Positions 36,001 through 44,594 of a DNA stretch of 64,000 nt are shown here, piece by piece; within the stretch, counting starts at the first letter, position 1; each line of letters begins with the position of its first letter. The DNA comes from an uncultured Collinsella sp. GTDB taxonomy: Bacteria; Actinomycetota; Coriobacteriia; Coriobacteriales; Coriobacteriaceae. Location: positions 5,531-69,530 of the forward strand of contig CABQMF010000007.1 of assembly GCA_902465265.1 (NCBI GenBank), written 5' to 3'. A program made the translations under genes and the position numbers. The notes beneath the pieces were generated by a model that saw only the letters and a list, made by a program, of their open reading frames with translations, searched no databases and was not told the DNA's origin.

Positions 36001-36879
36001 ATGCACTTTGTGGACAAGAACAACCCCGAGAACATCATCGACGCCGCGATAAAGCGCCAGAAGGACCGCGCGAGTGGCCAGACCTCGTTCTTCGACATGT
36101 TTGGTGATGTTGAGGGCTCGGGCTTTGAGGTCAGCGTGCCCGATCCGGACGGCCAGGAATGGGACCGCCACCTCAAGCTGAGCCAGGAGAAGGAGGTTCT
36201 GGGCATCTATGTCTCGGACCACCCGCTGCGCCCGTTTGAGTATGCGCTCAGCAAAGCGCGCGACTTCTCGTTCTCGCAGATCGATACCGGCTACGAAGTT
36301 CAGAATCCTACGGGCGGCACCATCAACCAGGAGATTCCCGAGGGTAAGGCGCTGTGGTGGGCCGGCATGGTCTCGAGCGTGTCCAAGCGCGTGACCAAAA
36401 ACGGCGACCCCATGGGCATCGTGCAGCTCGAGGACATGGAAGGCGAGGCCACCGTCGTGGTGTTCCCCAAGACCTACAAGGAGGCCGAGGGGTATCTGTA
36501 CGGCGAGGTCGATCCCGAGACCGGCGCACAGCTGTCCGATGCGTTTGTTCGTATTAAGGGCAAACTCGAGCGCTCGGACCGCGGCGACCAGATCATCGCG
36601 CAGGAGATCGTGCCGCTGGAGCTCAACGAGGAGGACAACAAGCCCAAGGTGTTTGAGGTCATGGTGCCCAACAGCCGCTTTAGCCAGGGCAATATGGCGC
36701 GCCTGGCCACGGTGCTCACCACCAACCCGGGCGGCGACCGTGTGGAGATCTTTATCGAGCAGGTGGACGGGCGCGTGCTGCGCGCCGAGGTGCCTGCCAA
36801 GGTTAACGCGCGCTCGATTCCGCTGCTGGCCGAGGCCAAGGCCATCGTGGGTAACCAGGGCCGCGTGACGGTTATCTAA
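33076..36879 (+). CDS. dnaE: DNA polymerase III alpha subunit
   Basis: Replicative polymerase of about 1267 residues. The PHP domain begins HLHNHTVFSMLDGA; catalytic aspartates lie in PDIDMDFDDERR near 465; GPGRGSAAGAIVAY, KQAINDAARVL, EGVHACAV and ALYRPGPLGAGM are all standard DnaE motifs, and the tail carries the OB-fold and tau-binding region. Between AITDHG (near 40) and KPIFGCEVYF (near 117) there are about 75 residues, much longer than usual, rich in acidic and charged residues; this looks like a lineage-specific insertion in the PHP domain. ATG 33076 has GGAG upstream. Confidence 0.97.
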   Translation: MAFVHLHNHTVFSMLDGATRIQDMVNRAVELGMPAVAITDHGYMYGVPDLALACDAVNHNTPEYKTWSHDKAFLEKDRRDELVEPDPEENPREHAQYVKDMAMWDEKGNIDELKPPLVIKPIFGCEVYFTPDETLARDHKPELYHMILLAKDQEGYVNLMQTVSEAAVQGFYYKPRVTLDNLRRHAKGMICTSACIAGIIPKYIDRGDMEGAIKWAETFRDTFDPGDFYIEIQEHGITTDNGLTDEQMDRTLIDIAKQVGVKVIATNDFHYLRREDAPVQDVIMCIGMNAKVDDPNRMRMTGSEFYMKTEEEMRAMFPYCPEACDNTLEIADKCYVELDWDSIILPRFPLLDPGETHESQFRRECEKGLRQHYGDDWATREIGGVNIKERFEYEYKVICDKGFAAYFLIVAEYVQWAKDNGIGVGPGRGSAAGAIVAYAMNITAFDPLENGLMFERFLSPQRTEMPDIDMDFDDERRLEVVEHVRQLYGPEKVTHVITYSTIKAKQAINDAARVLDYPVYMGQRLSKMVSSDPKVKLKQVLDKQPGKEDLFNPDFAEAYKKDDDARRIIDTALSIEGLTRGEGVHACAVLICRDPVNEHVPTKLDTKGGVEITQYEGHTVADMGLLKMDFLGLRTLTVISKAKANIKKNFGIDIKEEEIPFDDPEIFKLMGSGHTAGVFQVESAGMTATIKNMKPTEYKHVVALIALYRPGPLGAGMVSSYINRMNGKEPAVSYDDRLDDILGETYGTMVYQEQVMLISVEMCGFSKGESDSRIRKPVAKKKIKLLTSTVLHWEDGSDETTYDHWMNGAIKNNYTREVAQKIWDDVLEFASYAFNKSHSAGYAILVMQTAWLKAHYPHEYMAAVLTSYTGKTDKIVHYVSACRHDGIPVLSPDVNESGTEFTATKEGVRFGLAGIRGVGTGVAQAIIAEREAGGPFKTLHDFVERVDSSQANRRVIESLIKAGAFDSTGYPRRQMMHFVDKNNPENIIDAAIKRQKDRASGQTSFFDMFGDVEGSGFEVSVPDPDGQEWDRHLKLSQEKEVLGIYVSDHPLRPFEYALSKARDFSFSQIDTGYEVQNPTGGTINQEIPEGKALWWAGMVSSVSKRVTKNGDPMGIVQLEDMEGEATVVVFPKTYKEAEGYLYGEVDPETGAQLSDAFVRIKGKLERSDRGDQIIAQEIVPLELNEEDNKPKVFEVMVPNSRFSQGNMARLATVLTTNPGGDRVEIFIEQVDGRVLRAEVPAKVNARSIPLLAEAKAIVGNQGRVTVI

Positions 36880-36891
36880 AATGATTTTGCT

Positions 36892-37020
36892 GGGGTAGCT
36901 AATTTGGGACGGGGCTATTTTAGCTACCCTTTGGCTGACGGCGAATGAGTCGGGGTCGGAATACATCTCAACCGACGTATGGGGGTAGCTAAAATAGCCC
37001 CGTCCCAAATTAGCTACCCC
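36892..37020. repeat. Paired core-hairpin repeat with 38-bp perfect inverted arms
   Basis: The arms at 36892-36929 and 36983-37020 are perfect reverse complements over 38 bp, separated by 53 nt. Each arm is itself an inverted repeat: GGGTAGCTAA and TTAGCTACCC around TTTGGGACGGGGCTATT. It fills the gap between dnaE and the SNF2 helicase gene and may also terminate transcription. Confidence 0.88.
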
Positions 37021-37040
37021 GGGTGAGATTGGAGGAAGTG

Positions 37041-40000
37041 ATGGCACAGGGGACGTTTGTGCAGGCGCTTCGTAAGGAAGCGGCGCTGAGCGGCACCTTT
37101 ATGAAGGGGCGTTCTCTCATGCTCAACGGCGCCGTGCTGTCGATTGAGGACAGCGGCTCGCGCTTCTCCAAAAACGTGACGGTTGAGGGTGCAGTGCGCG
37201 GCTCGCGCGGCGACCTGTACAAGACGCACGTGGCGCTCGACATGGACGAGCACGAGGTGATCGACTACGACTGCGATTGCCCCGCTGCCTATCGCTACCC
37301 CGGCATGTGCAAGCACGCCATCGCCACGACGCTGGCGTACCTGGATGCCAGCGGCATTGAGCCCGTCGAGGGGCTGCGCACGCCGGTCCGCACGTTTACG
37401 GCGGCGCCCAAGCAAGCCGCGCGTCCCTCGTCCGCCGCACCGGCGTTCAACCCTAACTTTCCCTTCCCGGCGCCTGTCCCCACGAGTCCGAGCCTCATGA
37501 AGGCGCTCTCCGATCTATCGGACGCGCGCATGGATGAGTTGGCGGGCATGCGCCGCAAGCTCGCCGGCACTGTCGACCCCGATGCCCCCAAGGCGGTGTT
37601 GGAGCCCTCGCTGGTGCCGTACTACAATCCGCTGTTTGCCGACCGCTTTAGCTGGGCGCTCGAGCTTCGCATCCGCTGCGGCTCGGTGTCCTACGTGGTC
37701 AAGGACATCGACGGCATGGCCGCCGCCTACGTCCGAGGCGGCACCTTTTCTTACGGCAAGAAGCTCACATTCCTCCATGCGCCCGAGGCCTTCGACGAGG
37801 TTTCAGTGCGCCTGCTCGACCTTGTTGTGGCAACGGTTGTGTATCTGAGCGACATCACGAGTTCGCGTTCGGCGTCGTACGATTTTGCACGCAGCGGCTT
37901 TGTCGCCGAGCGTCAGCTGCCGCTGTCCGAGCATGACATCGTATACATGCTGGACCTGCTGCGTGGCCGGACCATCTCCTTTGAGCCCGCCTGGTCGCGG
38001 GGAACGACGACGCATCGTTCCTACGAGGTAGCGGTTGAGTTGTCGCCGGTGGGGGAGGACGAGGCCTCGGCAAAACAACCGCCGCTCCTTGCCGCCAAGA
38101 TCGCGCCGGCGGCCGGTGGCAGCTACGACCTGCGTCTGCCCGCCGATATGTACTGCTTTGCCTCGGGCGACGTTGCCTATCTGGTCGACACGCACCGCGC
38201 GCGCCGCGCCGATGCGGCGTTTGCCCAGCATGCCGCACCGTTTCTGTCGCGTCTGCTGCCTTGTCGCACGCCGGTCCATATCGCCGCCGAACAGGTGGGC
38301 GAATTCTGCCGCATGGCACTGCCCGTGCTGCGCGAATACACTGACCTCACCGCTCCCGCCGTGCTCGACACCGTGGCGCCCGAGCCGAGCTTTGCCATGG
38401 CAATCGGTGTCGATGACGGGCTTGTGACCTGCAAGATTACGGTTTCCTACGGCGACTGGTCGGCAGATCTCTTTAGCCTGGGCGCTCCGGGCAGCCCCTT
38501 CGAAGAACAGCGCCCGGGCGTGCCGCCGCGCGACGAGATAGCAGAGTTTCGCGTTATGGATACGGCGGCCCTGTATTTCGACTTTTACGAGGGCGGCCTG
38601 GCGTTTGAGGAGCGCGACGACGAGAGCCTGTTCCACTTGCTGACCGAGGGCCTGTCTGCCCTGTCCGAGCTGGGCGAGGTCATGCTCAGTGACCGCCTGC
38701 GCCAGGTCTCGGTCCGCCCTGCGCCCAAGCTTTCGGTGCGCGCGACCGTCAAGAGTAACCTGCTCGATGTCGAACTGGGCGCGAGCGGTCTTTCGGCGGC
38801 AGATCTTGCCATCTATCTGGACTCGTACAAGCGCCACCAGACGTTTGCGCGTCTCACGTCGGGCGACATCGTACGCCTGGACGAGGGTGCCCGCGCCGCG
38901 TTTGGTCTTGCCGAGGACCTGGGCGTCGATGCCGTCGATCTGCTCGACGGCGTGTCGCTTCCCGCGTCGAGTACCCTGTTTGTCGATAGCATGCTTGCAC
39001 GCACGCCCGCGCTCGAGGCCGATCGCGATGCCGCATTCCGTCGCACCGTTGAGCGTCTGGACACGCTCGGCAAGATGGATTTTACGGTGCCGGCATCTCT
39101 CAAGGCCACGCTACGTGGCTACCAGGTCGACGGCTACCAGTGGCTCGGCTCGCTCGAGCATCTGGGCCTCGGCGGCATCTTGGCCGACGATATGGGCCTG
39201 GGCAAAACACTGCAGATGATCGCGCATATCTTGGCGCGCGTGGAAGCGGGGGACGCCAAGCCCACGCTTGTGGTGTGTCCTGCGTCGCTCGTGTATAACT
39301 GGACTGCCGAGCTGGAGCGCTTTGCGCCTTCGCTCGATGTGTGCGCCATCGTGGGTGCCAAGGCACAGCGCCGCGTGCAGATAGCCGGCGCCGACGAGCA
39401 TAACGTGGTTGTGACGTCGTATGACCTCATGCGCCGCGATATCGACGAGTACGTCGAACAGGGCTTTGCCCGCGTTGTGCTCGATGAGGCCCAGTACATT
39501 AAAAACCCGCTCACGCAGGTGGCGCGCGCCGCCAAGCGCCTGCCTGCCGGCGTGCGCTTTGCCCTGACGGGCACTCCCATCGAAAACCGCTTGTCCGAGC
39601 TCTGGAGCATCTTCGACTTTTTGATGCCGGGCCTGCTTGGCACGCGCGAGTCGTTTGCCAAGCGCTTTGAGAGCCCCGTAGAGCATGCCGAGGGCGATAG
39701 TGCCGCTCGCCTGCAGGCGCTCGTGTCGCCGTTTGTGCTGCGCCGCGTAAAGGAAGACGTGGTTGCCGACCTGCCCGAAAAGATCGAAGACACCGTCATG
39801 GCGCAGCTCACCGGCGAGCAGCGCAAGCTCTACCTGGCCAACCAAGACCGCATCGCCCAGCAGGTGCAGCACCGCGAAGCATCCGAGTTTAAGAAAGACA
39901 AGCTCAAGGTGCTCGCCGAGCTCACCAAGCTGCGCCAGATCTGCTGCGACCCGCGTCTACACTACGAGGACTACAAGGCGGGGAGCGCCAAGCTCGACGC

Positions 40001-40505
40001 TTGTATGGAGCTCGTGCACGGTGCGCTCGACGGCGGGCACCACATTCTGCTGTTCAGCCAGTTCACGGGCATGCTCGATATCATTGGCAAGCGCCTGGCC
40101 AAGGAGGACATCGGCTTTCTTAAGCTCACGGGCGCTTCGTCCAAGGAGAGCCGTGCCAAGATGGTTGCGCAGTTCCAAGCTGGCGAGGTGCCGGTCTTTT
40201 TGATTTCGCTCAAGGCGGGCGGCGTGGGCCTCAACCTGACGGCGGCCGACGTGGTCATTCACTATGACCCGTGGTGGAACGTTGCCGCGCAGGACCAGGC
40301 GACCGACCGCGCGCACCGTATTGGCCAGCAACATACCGTGACCGTGTACAAGCTCACCGCCAAGGACACGATCGAGGAACGCATTATGCAGATGCAGGAG
40401 TCCAAACGCGACCTGGTCAACAGCGTGCTCGGCGGCGATGGCATCTCCTCGGCGCTGTTTACCCGCGAGGATGTTCTGGCGCTGCTCGGCGGCGACGGGC
40501 GCTAA
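37041..40505 (+). CDS. SNF2-family helicase with SWIM zinc finger
   Basis: Protein of about 1154 residues. An N-terminal SWIM motif (CDCPAAYRYPGMCKH, CxC...CxH) lies near 77-92. The SNF2 ATPase has ADDMGLGKTLQM near 714, LDEAQYIKNP near 813, TGTPIENRLSELWSIFDF near 850, SQFTGMLDIIGKRL near 1005 and AHRIGQ near 1092. Such proteins (HepA/RapA-like or YwqA-like) translocate on DNA and are linked to repair or transcription recycling; the precise role is unknown. ATG 37041 has GGAGG five nt upstream; the extra in-frame GTG at 37023 lies partly within the repeat. Confidence 0.92.
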   Translation: MAQGTFVQALRKEAALSGTFMKGRSLMLNGAVLSIEDSGSRFSKNVTVEGAVRGSRGDLYKTHVALDMDEHEVIDYDCDCPAAYRYPGMCKHAIATTLAYLDASGIEPVEGLRTPVRTFTAAPKQAARPSSAAPAFNPNFPFPAPVPTSPSLMKALSDLSDARMDELAGMRRKLAGTVDPDAPKAVLEPSLVPYYNPLFADRFSWALELRIRCGSVSYVVKDIDGMAAAYVRGGTFSYGKKLTFLHAPEAFDEVSVRLLDLVVATVVYLSDITSSRSASYDFARSGFVAERQLPLSEHDIVYMLDLLRGRTISFEPAWSRGTTTHRSYEVAVELSPVGEDEASAKQPPLLAAKIAPAAGGSYDLRLPADMYCFASGDVAYLVDTHRARRADAAFAQHAAPFLSRLLPCRTPVHIAAEQVGEFCRMALPVLREYTDLTAPAVLDTVAPEPSFAMAIGVDDGLVTCKITVSYGDWSADLFSLGAPGSPFEEQRPGVPPRDEIAEFRVMDTAALYFDFYEGGLAFEERDDESLFHLLTEGLSALSELGEVMLSDRLRQVSVRPAPKLSVRATVKSNLLDVELGASGLSAADLAIYLDSYKRHQTFARLTSGDIVRLDEGARAAFGLAEDLGVDAVDLLDGVSLPASSTLFVDSMLARTPALEADRDAAFRRTVERLDTLGKMDFTVPASLKATLRGYQVDGYQWLGSLEHLGLGGILADDMGLGKTLQMIAHILARVEAGDAKPTLVVCPASLVYNWTAELERFAPSLDVCAIVGAKAQRRVQIAGADEHNVVVTSYDLMRRDIDEYVEQGFARVVLDEAQYIKNPLTQVARAAKRLPAGVRFALTGTPIENRLSELWSIFDFLMPGLLGTRESFAKRFESPVEHAEGDSAARLQALVSPFVLRRVKEDVVADLPEKIEDTVMAQLTGEQRKLYLANQDRIAQQVQHREASEFKKDKLKVLAELTKLRQICCDPRLHYEDYKAGSAKLDACMELVHGALDGGHHILLFSQFTGMLDIIGKRLAKEDIGFLKLTGASSKESRAKMVAQFQAGEVPVFLISLKAGGVGLNLTAADVVIHYDPWWNVAAQDQATDRAHRIGQQHTVTVYKLTAKDTIEERIMQMQESKRDLVNSVLGGDGISSALFTREDVLALLGGDGR

Positions 40506-40654
40506 CCCGCTCGGGTGAGGCCGCCAGGGCGGATAGCCCGCGCTGTCCCATCGTCCCCGCTCGTTATGTGTTCATTTGCCATGCCGTGGATGGTTCGCTT
40601 GCCTTTGGGCATAAGAACCTCAAGAACATCGGCACATCAGCAAAGGAGAACATC

Positions 40655-41017
40655 ATGGCGAAATTCTTTAAGGACCCCGATGGCAAGCTCATTGCCGCCC
40701 TTGGCAACGACGTTGCAACCCCTGCCGGCTGCACGGAGCTGACCGCGAACACCGAGGACGCGGCGCACGAGAAGCACGTGCCCGTCGTCGAGAGCGAGCG
40801 CGACGGTCACGTGATCCGTGCGCGCGTGGGCTCGGTCGAGCATCCTATGGTGCCCGAGCACTACATCGAGTGGATTGCCCTTGAGGCCGAGGGCCGTCTG
40901 GAGGTCCATTACCTCCAGCCCGGCATGAAGCCCGCGACGTTTTTTGCCGGCGGCTCCAAGACCGGTACCGTCTATGCCTATTGCAACCTGCACGGGCTGT
41001 GGTCCGCGACGTTCTAG
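40655..41017 (+). CDS. Superoxide reductase (desulfoferrodoxin family)
   Basis: Reduces superoxide to hydrogen peroxide in anaerobes; 120 residues. All five ligands of the catalytic iron centre are present: His41 in EKHVPV, His63 and His69 in EHPMVPEHYIEW, Cys110 and His113 in YCNLHGLW. The N-terminal segment aligns in place of the desulforedoxin domain but lacks its cysteine set, so centre I is probably absent. AAAGGAG lies 7 nt before ATG 40655. It is a single gene. Confidence 0.92.
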   Translation: MAKFFKDPDGKLIAALGNDVATPAGCTELTANTEDAAHEKHVPVVESERDGHVIRARVGSVEHPMVPEHYIEWIALEAEGRLEVHYLQPGMKPATFFAGGSKTGTVYAYCNLHGLWSATF

Positions 41018-41134
41018 GAGCGCGCCCCCGCTCGGGGTATCATAGCTAGCATATGCACATGCGAGCGCCGACTGCATCATGCGGCCGGCGCTTTTACTAC
41101 GACAACGATGGTTTACGACGGAAAGGGCTGAGCT

Positions 41135-43120
41135 ATGAAGCTCGCACTTGCACAGATCGATATGCGCCTGGGTGATATTGAGGGTATCTGCGGTCGCATC
41201 GAGGACCAGGCGCGCCTGGCCCATGAGCGCGGTGCGCGCGTGCTGTGCGTGCCGGCACCGCTCTTTATGGGAGCCCTGCCCGGCGGCCTGGTGGGCGCTG
41301 CCGACTTTGAGCACGACATACTTGCCGGCCTGACCGGTGTTGCCGAGCGTATCCAAGAACTCGATATGATCTGCATCGTGCCCGCGGCGGTTTCGTTTGA
41401 GGGCCAGCCCCTGCTCGACTACATGATGCTCAAGGACGGCCATGTGGTGCCGGCCCGTTCGAGCATTGCCCTGCAGCGCGGTGGGACCGGCGATGCCCGT
41501 TGGGCGCCGCCGGTCTTCGATGTGGACGGCGTGCGTATCGCCGTGATCTTCGACTTGGACCGCGAGCTCGAGATGCTGCCGACCGGCGTCGACCTCATTG
41601 CCTATTTCCAGTTCAACGCATTCGATATGACCGACCGCGAGACCGCCGCGATCGCCGCCGTGCGCAGCGGAGCCTACCGCAAGATCGCATCTAAGCGCAG
41701 CGTGTGGTTTGCCTGCATGGCGCCGGTCGGTGCGTACGACGAGTCGGTGTATACCGGCGGCTCGTTTGTGCTCGACGACTGCGGCCGCGTGGTGGCCCAA
41801 GCGCCGTGTTTTGAGGAGAGCCTACTGGTTCAGGAGATCCAGCGCGGTGTGATGCTCGATGCCCTGGAAGACCACGAGCTGCCCGAGTTTCGCTCCGAGG
41901 AATGGCTGTGGCAGGCGCTGGTGCTTGCCGTTCGCGATAACGCCCGCGCCCGCGGTACGTCGCGCGCCGTGGTGGCGCTCGAGGGCGACTTGCCGTCGTC
42001 CCTGCTGGCGGCGCTTGCCGTCGACGCCCTGGGTCCGCGCAATGTGGTCGGCCTGGTGCTGGGACGCAACCGCATCTTTACGCCGGCGCAGGAGGAGACC
42101 GAGGCTGCTCGCTGTGCCGCCGTTCGCGCCATTGCCGAGCGCCTGCATATTCGTACGGTTGAGCGCGATGCGCCGGATGCCGCGCGCGTGCTCGACCGCG
42201 ATGTGTCGGCGGGCGACGCCGAGCGCCTGCGCTCTCGCACGCTGGGCCTCATGTTGGAGGACACGGCGCTCGAGCTGGGTGCGATGGCTCTGAGCCCGCT
42301 TTCCAAAACTGAGTACGCGCTGGCGGCACCGGCGCTTTGCGGTGGCTACCAGGGCGATTACGCGCCCTTTGGCGATGTGTATCTGTCGACCCTCGAGTTT
42401 GTGGCGCGCGTGCGCAACCGCACGTCTGCTGTGGTGCCGCAGGAGCTCGTGACGCTCAACGCGGTGGAAGATTGCATGGAGCGCGTACTGGCGCGGGCGC
42501 TCTCGACGCTCGACGGTCCGGTCGACATGCTCGATCGCGCGGCGCAGCTGCTCGGTGGACTCGAGCCGGGCGAGGTCGATGGCACGCTCGAGGCGCACGT
42601 GGACCGCAACCGACCTTTCGACGACATCCCGATGTCCGCCGGCAAGCCCGAGGCTTGCTCGCTGCTGCTGATGCTTGTGCGTCAGGGCGAGGCCGCCCGC
42701 CGCATGCTGCCGACGGCGCCGATCGTCTCGGCCCGTTCGTTTGTCGAGCGCGCCTGGCCGTACATGCTCGCATGGTCCGACCTGGGGCTGAGCGGCAAGG
42801 AACGCATGACGGTCGATGCGCTGGCGCGCGCCGAGGTGAACCGCTTTGCCGACGAGGATACAAGCGAGCGCATGCGTGGCGAGATGATGGGCATACTGGG
42901 TGACCTGTTGGGTATTTCGCCCGAGCAGATGGAGGAGCTGCGCTCCGAGGACGGCCAGCGCCGCCTGCACGAGGGCATGAAGAAGTTTGAGGGCGAGGTC
43001 CAGGACGCCATCGATAAGATGATGGGCGGCCAGGGTGGCCCGCAGGGTGGGCCCCAGGGCACGCCGATGCCGCAACCGCCGGTGGATCCGAGGCAGTTCC
43101 CGTTCTTTAGCCAAAACTAA
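41135..43120 (+). CDS. NadE-like protein with both active sites degenerate
   Basis: Protein of about 661 residues with the architecture of glutamine-dependent NAD synthetase: N-terminal nitrilase domain (MKLALAQIDMRLGDIEG) and C-terminal ATP-pyrophosphatase-like domain (AALAVDALGPRNVVGLVLG, later GGYQGDYAPFGDVYLSTLE). However, the nitrilase Glu (usual PELxLTGY) is replaced in VPAPLFMGALP, no catalytic Lys is apparent, and the nucleophile region (usual ICEDLW) reads VIFDLDRE. The PP-loop SGGxDS is replaced by LEGDLPSS. It is therefore probably a pseudoenzyme. The C-terminus ends in a Gly/Gln/Pro-rich tail. GAAAGGG lies ahead of ATG 41135. Its neighbours do not explain its job. Confidence 0.72.
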   Translation: MKLALAQIDMRLGDIEGICGRIEDQARLAHERGARVLCVPAPLFMGALPGGLVGAADFEHDILAGLTGVAERIQELDMICIVPAAVSFEGQPLLDYMMLKDGHVVPARSSIALQRGGTGDARWAPPVFDVDGVRIAVIFDLDRELEMLPTGVDLIAYFQFNAFDMTDRETAAIAAVRSGAYRKIASKRSVWFACMAPVGAYDESVYTGGSFVLDDCGRVVAQAPCFEESLLVQEIQRGVMLDALEDHELPEFRSEEWLWQALVLAVRDNARARGTSRAVVALEGDLPSSLLAALAVDALGPRNVVGLVLGRNRIFTPAQEETEAARCAAVRAIAERLHIRTVERDAPDAARVLDRDVSAGDAERLRSRTLGLMLEDTALELGAMALSPLSKTEYALAAPALCGGYQGDYAPFGDVYLSTLEFVARVRNRTSAVVPQELVTLNAVEDCMERVLARALSTLDGPVDMLDRAAQLLGGLEPGEVDGTLEAHVDRNRPFDDIPMSAGKPEACSLLLMLVRQGEAARRMLPTAPIVSARSFVERAWPYMLAWSDLGLSGKERMTVDALARAEVNRFADEDTSERMRGEMMGILGDLLGISPEQMEELRSEDGQRRLHEGMKKFEGEVQDAIDKMMGGQGGPQGGPQGTPMPQPPVDPRQFPFFSQN

Positions 43121-43124
43121 AAAG

Positions 43125-43152
43125 GTTACGCGGTTTTACCAAACCGCGTAAC
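43125..43152. terminator. Perfect 12-bp hairpin after the NadE-like gene
   Basis: GTTACGCGGTTT and AAACCGCGTAAC pair perfectly around TACC, starting 5 nt after the stop codon. There is no following T-run on the plus strand; on the minus strand only TTT follows. It probably ends or stabilises the transcript. Confidence 0.6.
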
Positions 43153-43452
43153 GAGCCGACGCTGCGCGAGCCCCTGCCGGGCAATCTGCCGCTCAAACTG
43201 TCGCTTGCGTACAGAAGTACGCGGCGCTCCTCTTTCGCGGCACCTTGCCACGGCAGGGACTCGCTCGCTGACTTATGCTCAACCTATGGTTCAACCTTGC
43301 TCGCTCTGGCGGGCGCTCGCTTGCGTATGCTCAACCTACAATTCAATCTCGGCTGACTTATAGGGCTAGCATTGTGTTATTCTAGAACAGACGTTCGTGA
43401 ATGATGCGTGGGGCCTTGCCTTGCGCCGTGCTTGTGGCGAGGGGAGGTTGGC
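43153..43452. other. Intergenic region before ruvC with a 21-nt direct repeat
   Basis: About 300 bases without a supported gene. TATGCTCAACCTA...TTCAA occurs at 43274-43294 and again at 43326-43346 with three differing bases. GGCGCTCGC/GCTCGCT runs are also repeated. The ruvC promoter should lie near the end (AT-richer stretch at 43370-43390). Confidence 0.4.
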
Positions 43453-43974
43453 TTGGTCATTTTGGGTATCGACCCCGGTTTGGCCCATACGGGTTGGGGA
43501 ATTATCGAGGAACGGCGCGGAGAGGTTCGCTGCCGTGCCTACGGTTGTATCGAGACCAGCGCGGGCAGTCCGCTCGCGGTGCGCCTGTCGCATATTGCCC
43601 GCGACCTCAAGGGTGTCGTGGAGCGTTATCAACCCGTTACCGCTGCTATCGAGAGCATTTACTTTGGCGCCAACGTTCGCTCGGCCATCCCTACAGCGCA
43701 TGCCCGCGGTGCTGCACTCGTGGCGCTTTCGGAATGCGCGCTCGAGATTGGCGAGTACACGCCTATGCAGATTAAGCAGGCTGTGGTGGGTACCGGCGCC
43801 GCGGACAAACGGCAGGTCGCGTATATGGTTCGTACACTCACGCAGCTCGATCACGACCCGCATCCCGACCATGCCGCCGATGCCCTGGCCTGCGCCATCT
43901 GCCACGTAAACCTCAGCCGCACCCGGGCGCTTACCGGTGGCGAGTTCTATCAACAGAGAGGAACCGGATACTGA
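43453..43974 (+). CDS. ruvC: Holliday junction endonuclease RuvC
   Basis: Resolves Holliday junctions; 173 residues. Catalytic acidic residues are seen in ILGIDPGLAHTGWG (Asp near 7), AAIESIYFG (Glu near 68) and HPDHAADALACAICH (Asp near 140-143). TTG 43453 is chosen as the start: GGGGAGG lies 5 nt upstream and it gives the expected MVILGIDPG opening. Its stop overlaps ruvA by one base, so ruvC-ruvA-ruvB is a translationally coupled operon. Confidence 0.95.
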   Translation: MVILGIDPGLAHTGWGIIEERRGEVRCRAYGCIETSAGSPLAVRLSHIARDLKGVVERYQPVTAAIESIYFGANVRSAIPTAHARGAALVALSECALEIGEYTPMQIKQAVVGTGAADKRQVAYMVRTLTQLDHDPHPDHAADALACAICHVNLSRTRALTGGEFYQQRGTGY

Positions 43975-44594
43975 TGATCTCCCAGCTCCATGGAACGCTT
44001 GTCGAGGCCACGATGAGCTCGGCCGTCGTCGATGTATCGGGCGTGGGCTTTGAGCTCGGCATCTCGGGCAGCACTGCCGCCACGCTGCCTGCGCCCGGCG
44101 GCGAGGTGCGCCTTTATACCCGTATGCAGGTGCGCGAGGACGCCATGACGCTCTTTGGTTTTGCCTCCAAGGACGAGCGCACGATGTTCGATCGGCTCGT
44201 GTCCGTCTCGGGCGTCGGCCCACGCCTGGCGCTCGCCGTGCTCTCCACCTATACCGTGGGGCAGCTGTATTCCCTGGTAATGGCCGAGGATGACAAGGGC
44301 ATGGCCAAGGTGCCCGGTGTGGGCAAAAAGACAGCGCAGCGCCTCATCTTGGAACTCAAGAGCACCTTTGCCAAGGACAAGGGCTTTGTGCCGGTCGACG
44401 TGATTCCCGGACAGGTTGCGATGCCCGTTCCCACTGCCGCTCCCTCGGCCATCGACGATGCCCGCGCGGCACTCCTTTCCATGGGCTTTAGCCCGCAGGA
44501 GACCGATGTTGCCCTGAGCGGGTATGATGGGCAGAATATGCGTGTCGAGGATCTGCTCGGCGCGGCGCTTAAGCGACTCGGAATGGATGCGTGA
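43974..44594 (+). CDS. ruvA: Holliday junction branch migration protein RuvA
   Basis: Tetrameric junction-binding partner of RuvB; 206 residues. The N-terminal OB fold, the HhH region [20 protein letters not shown] and [17 protein letters not shown], and the flexible C-terminal domain III with [16 protein letters not shown] are all present. The ATG overlaps the ruvC stop (TGATG). Confidence 0.96.
   Translation: MISQLHGTLVEATMSSAVVDVSGVGFELGISGSTAATLPAPGGEVRLYTRMQVREDAMTLFGFASKDERTMFDRLVSVSGVGPRLALAVLSTYTVGQLYSLVMAEDDKGMAKVPGVGKKTAQRLILELKSTFAKDKGFVPVDVIPGQVAMPVPTAAPSAIDDARAALLSMGFSPQETDVALSGYDGQNMRVEDLLGAALKRLGMDA

Noticed and set aside
41135..43120. Functional NAD synthetase
   Set aside because: The glutaminase triad and the SGGxDS loop are all changed, so a catalytic assignment is not supported despite the overall similarity.
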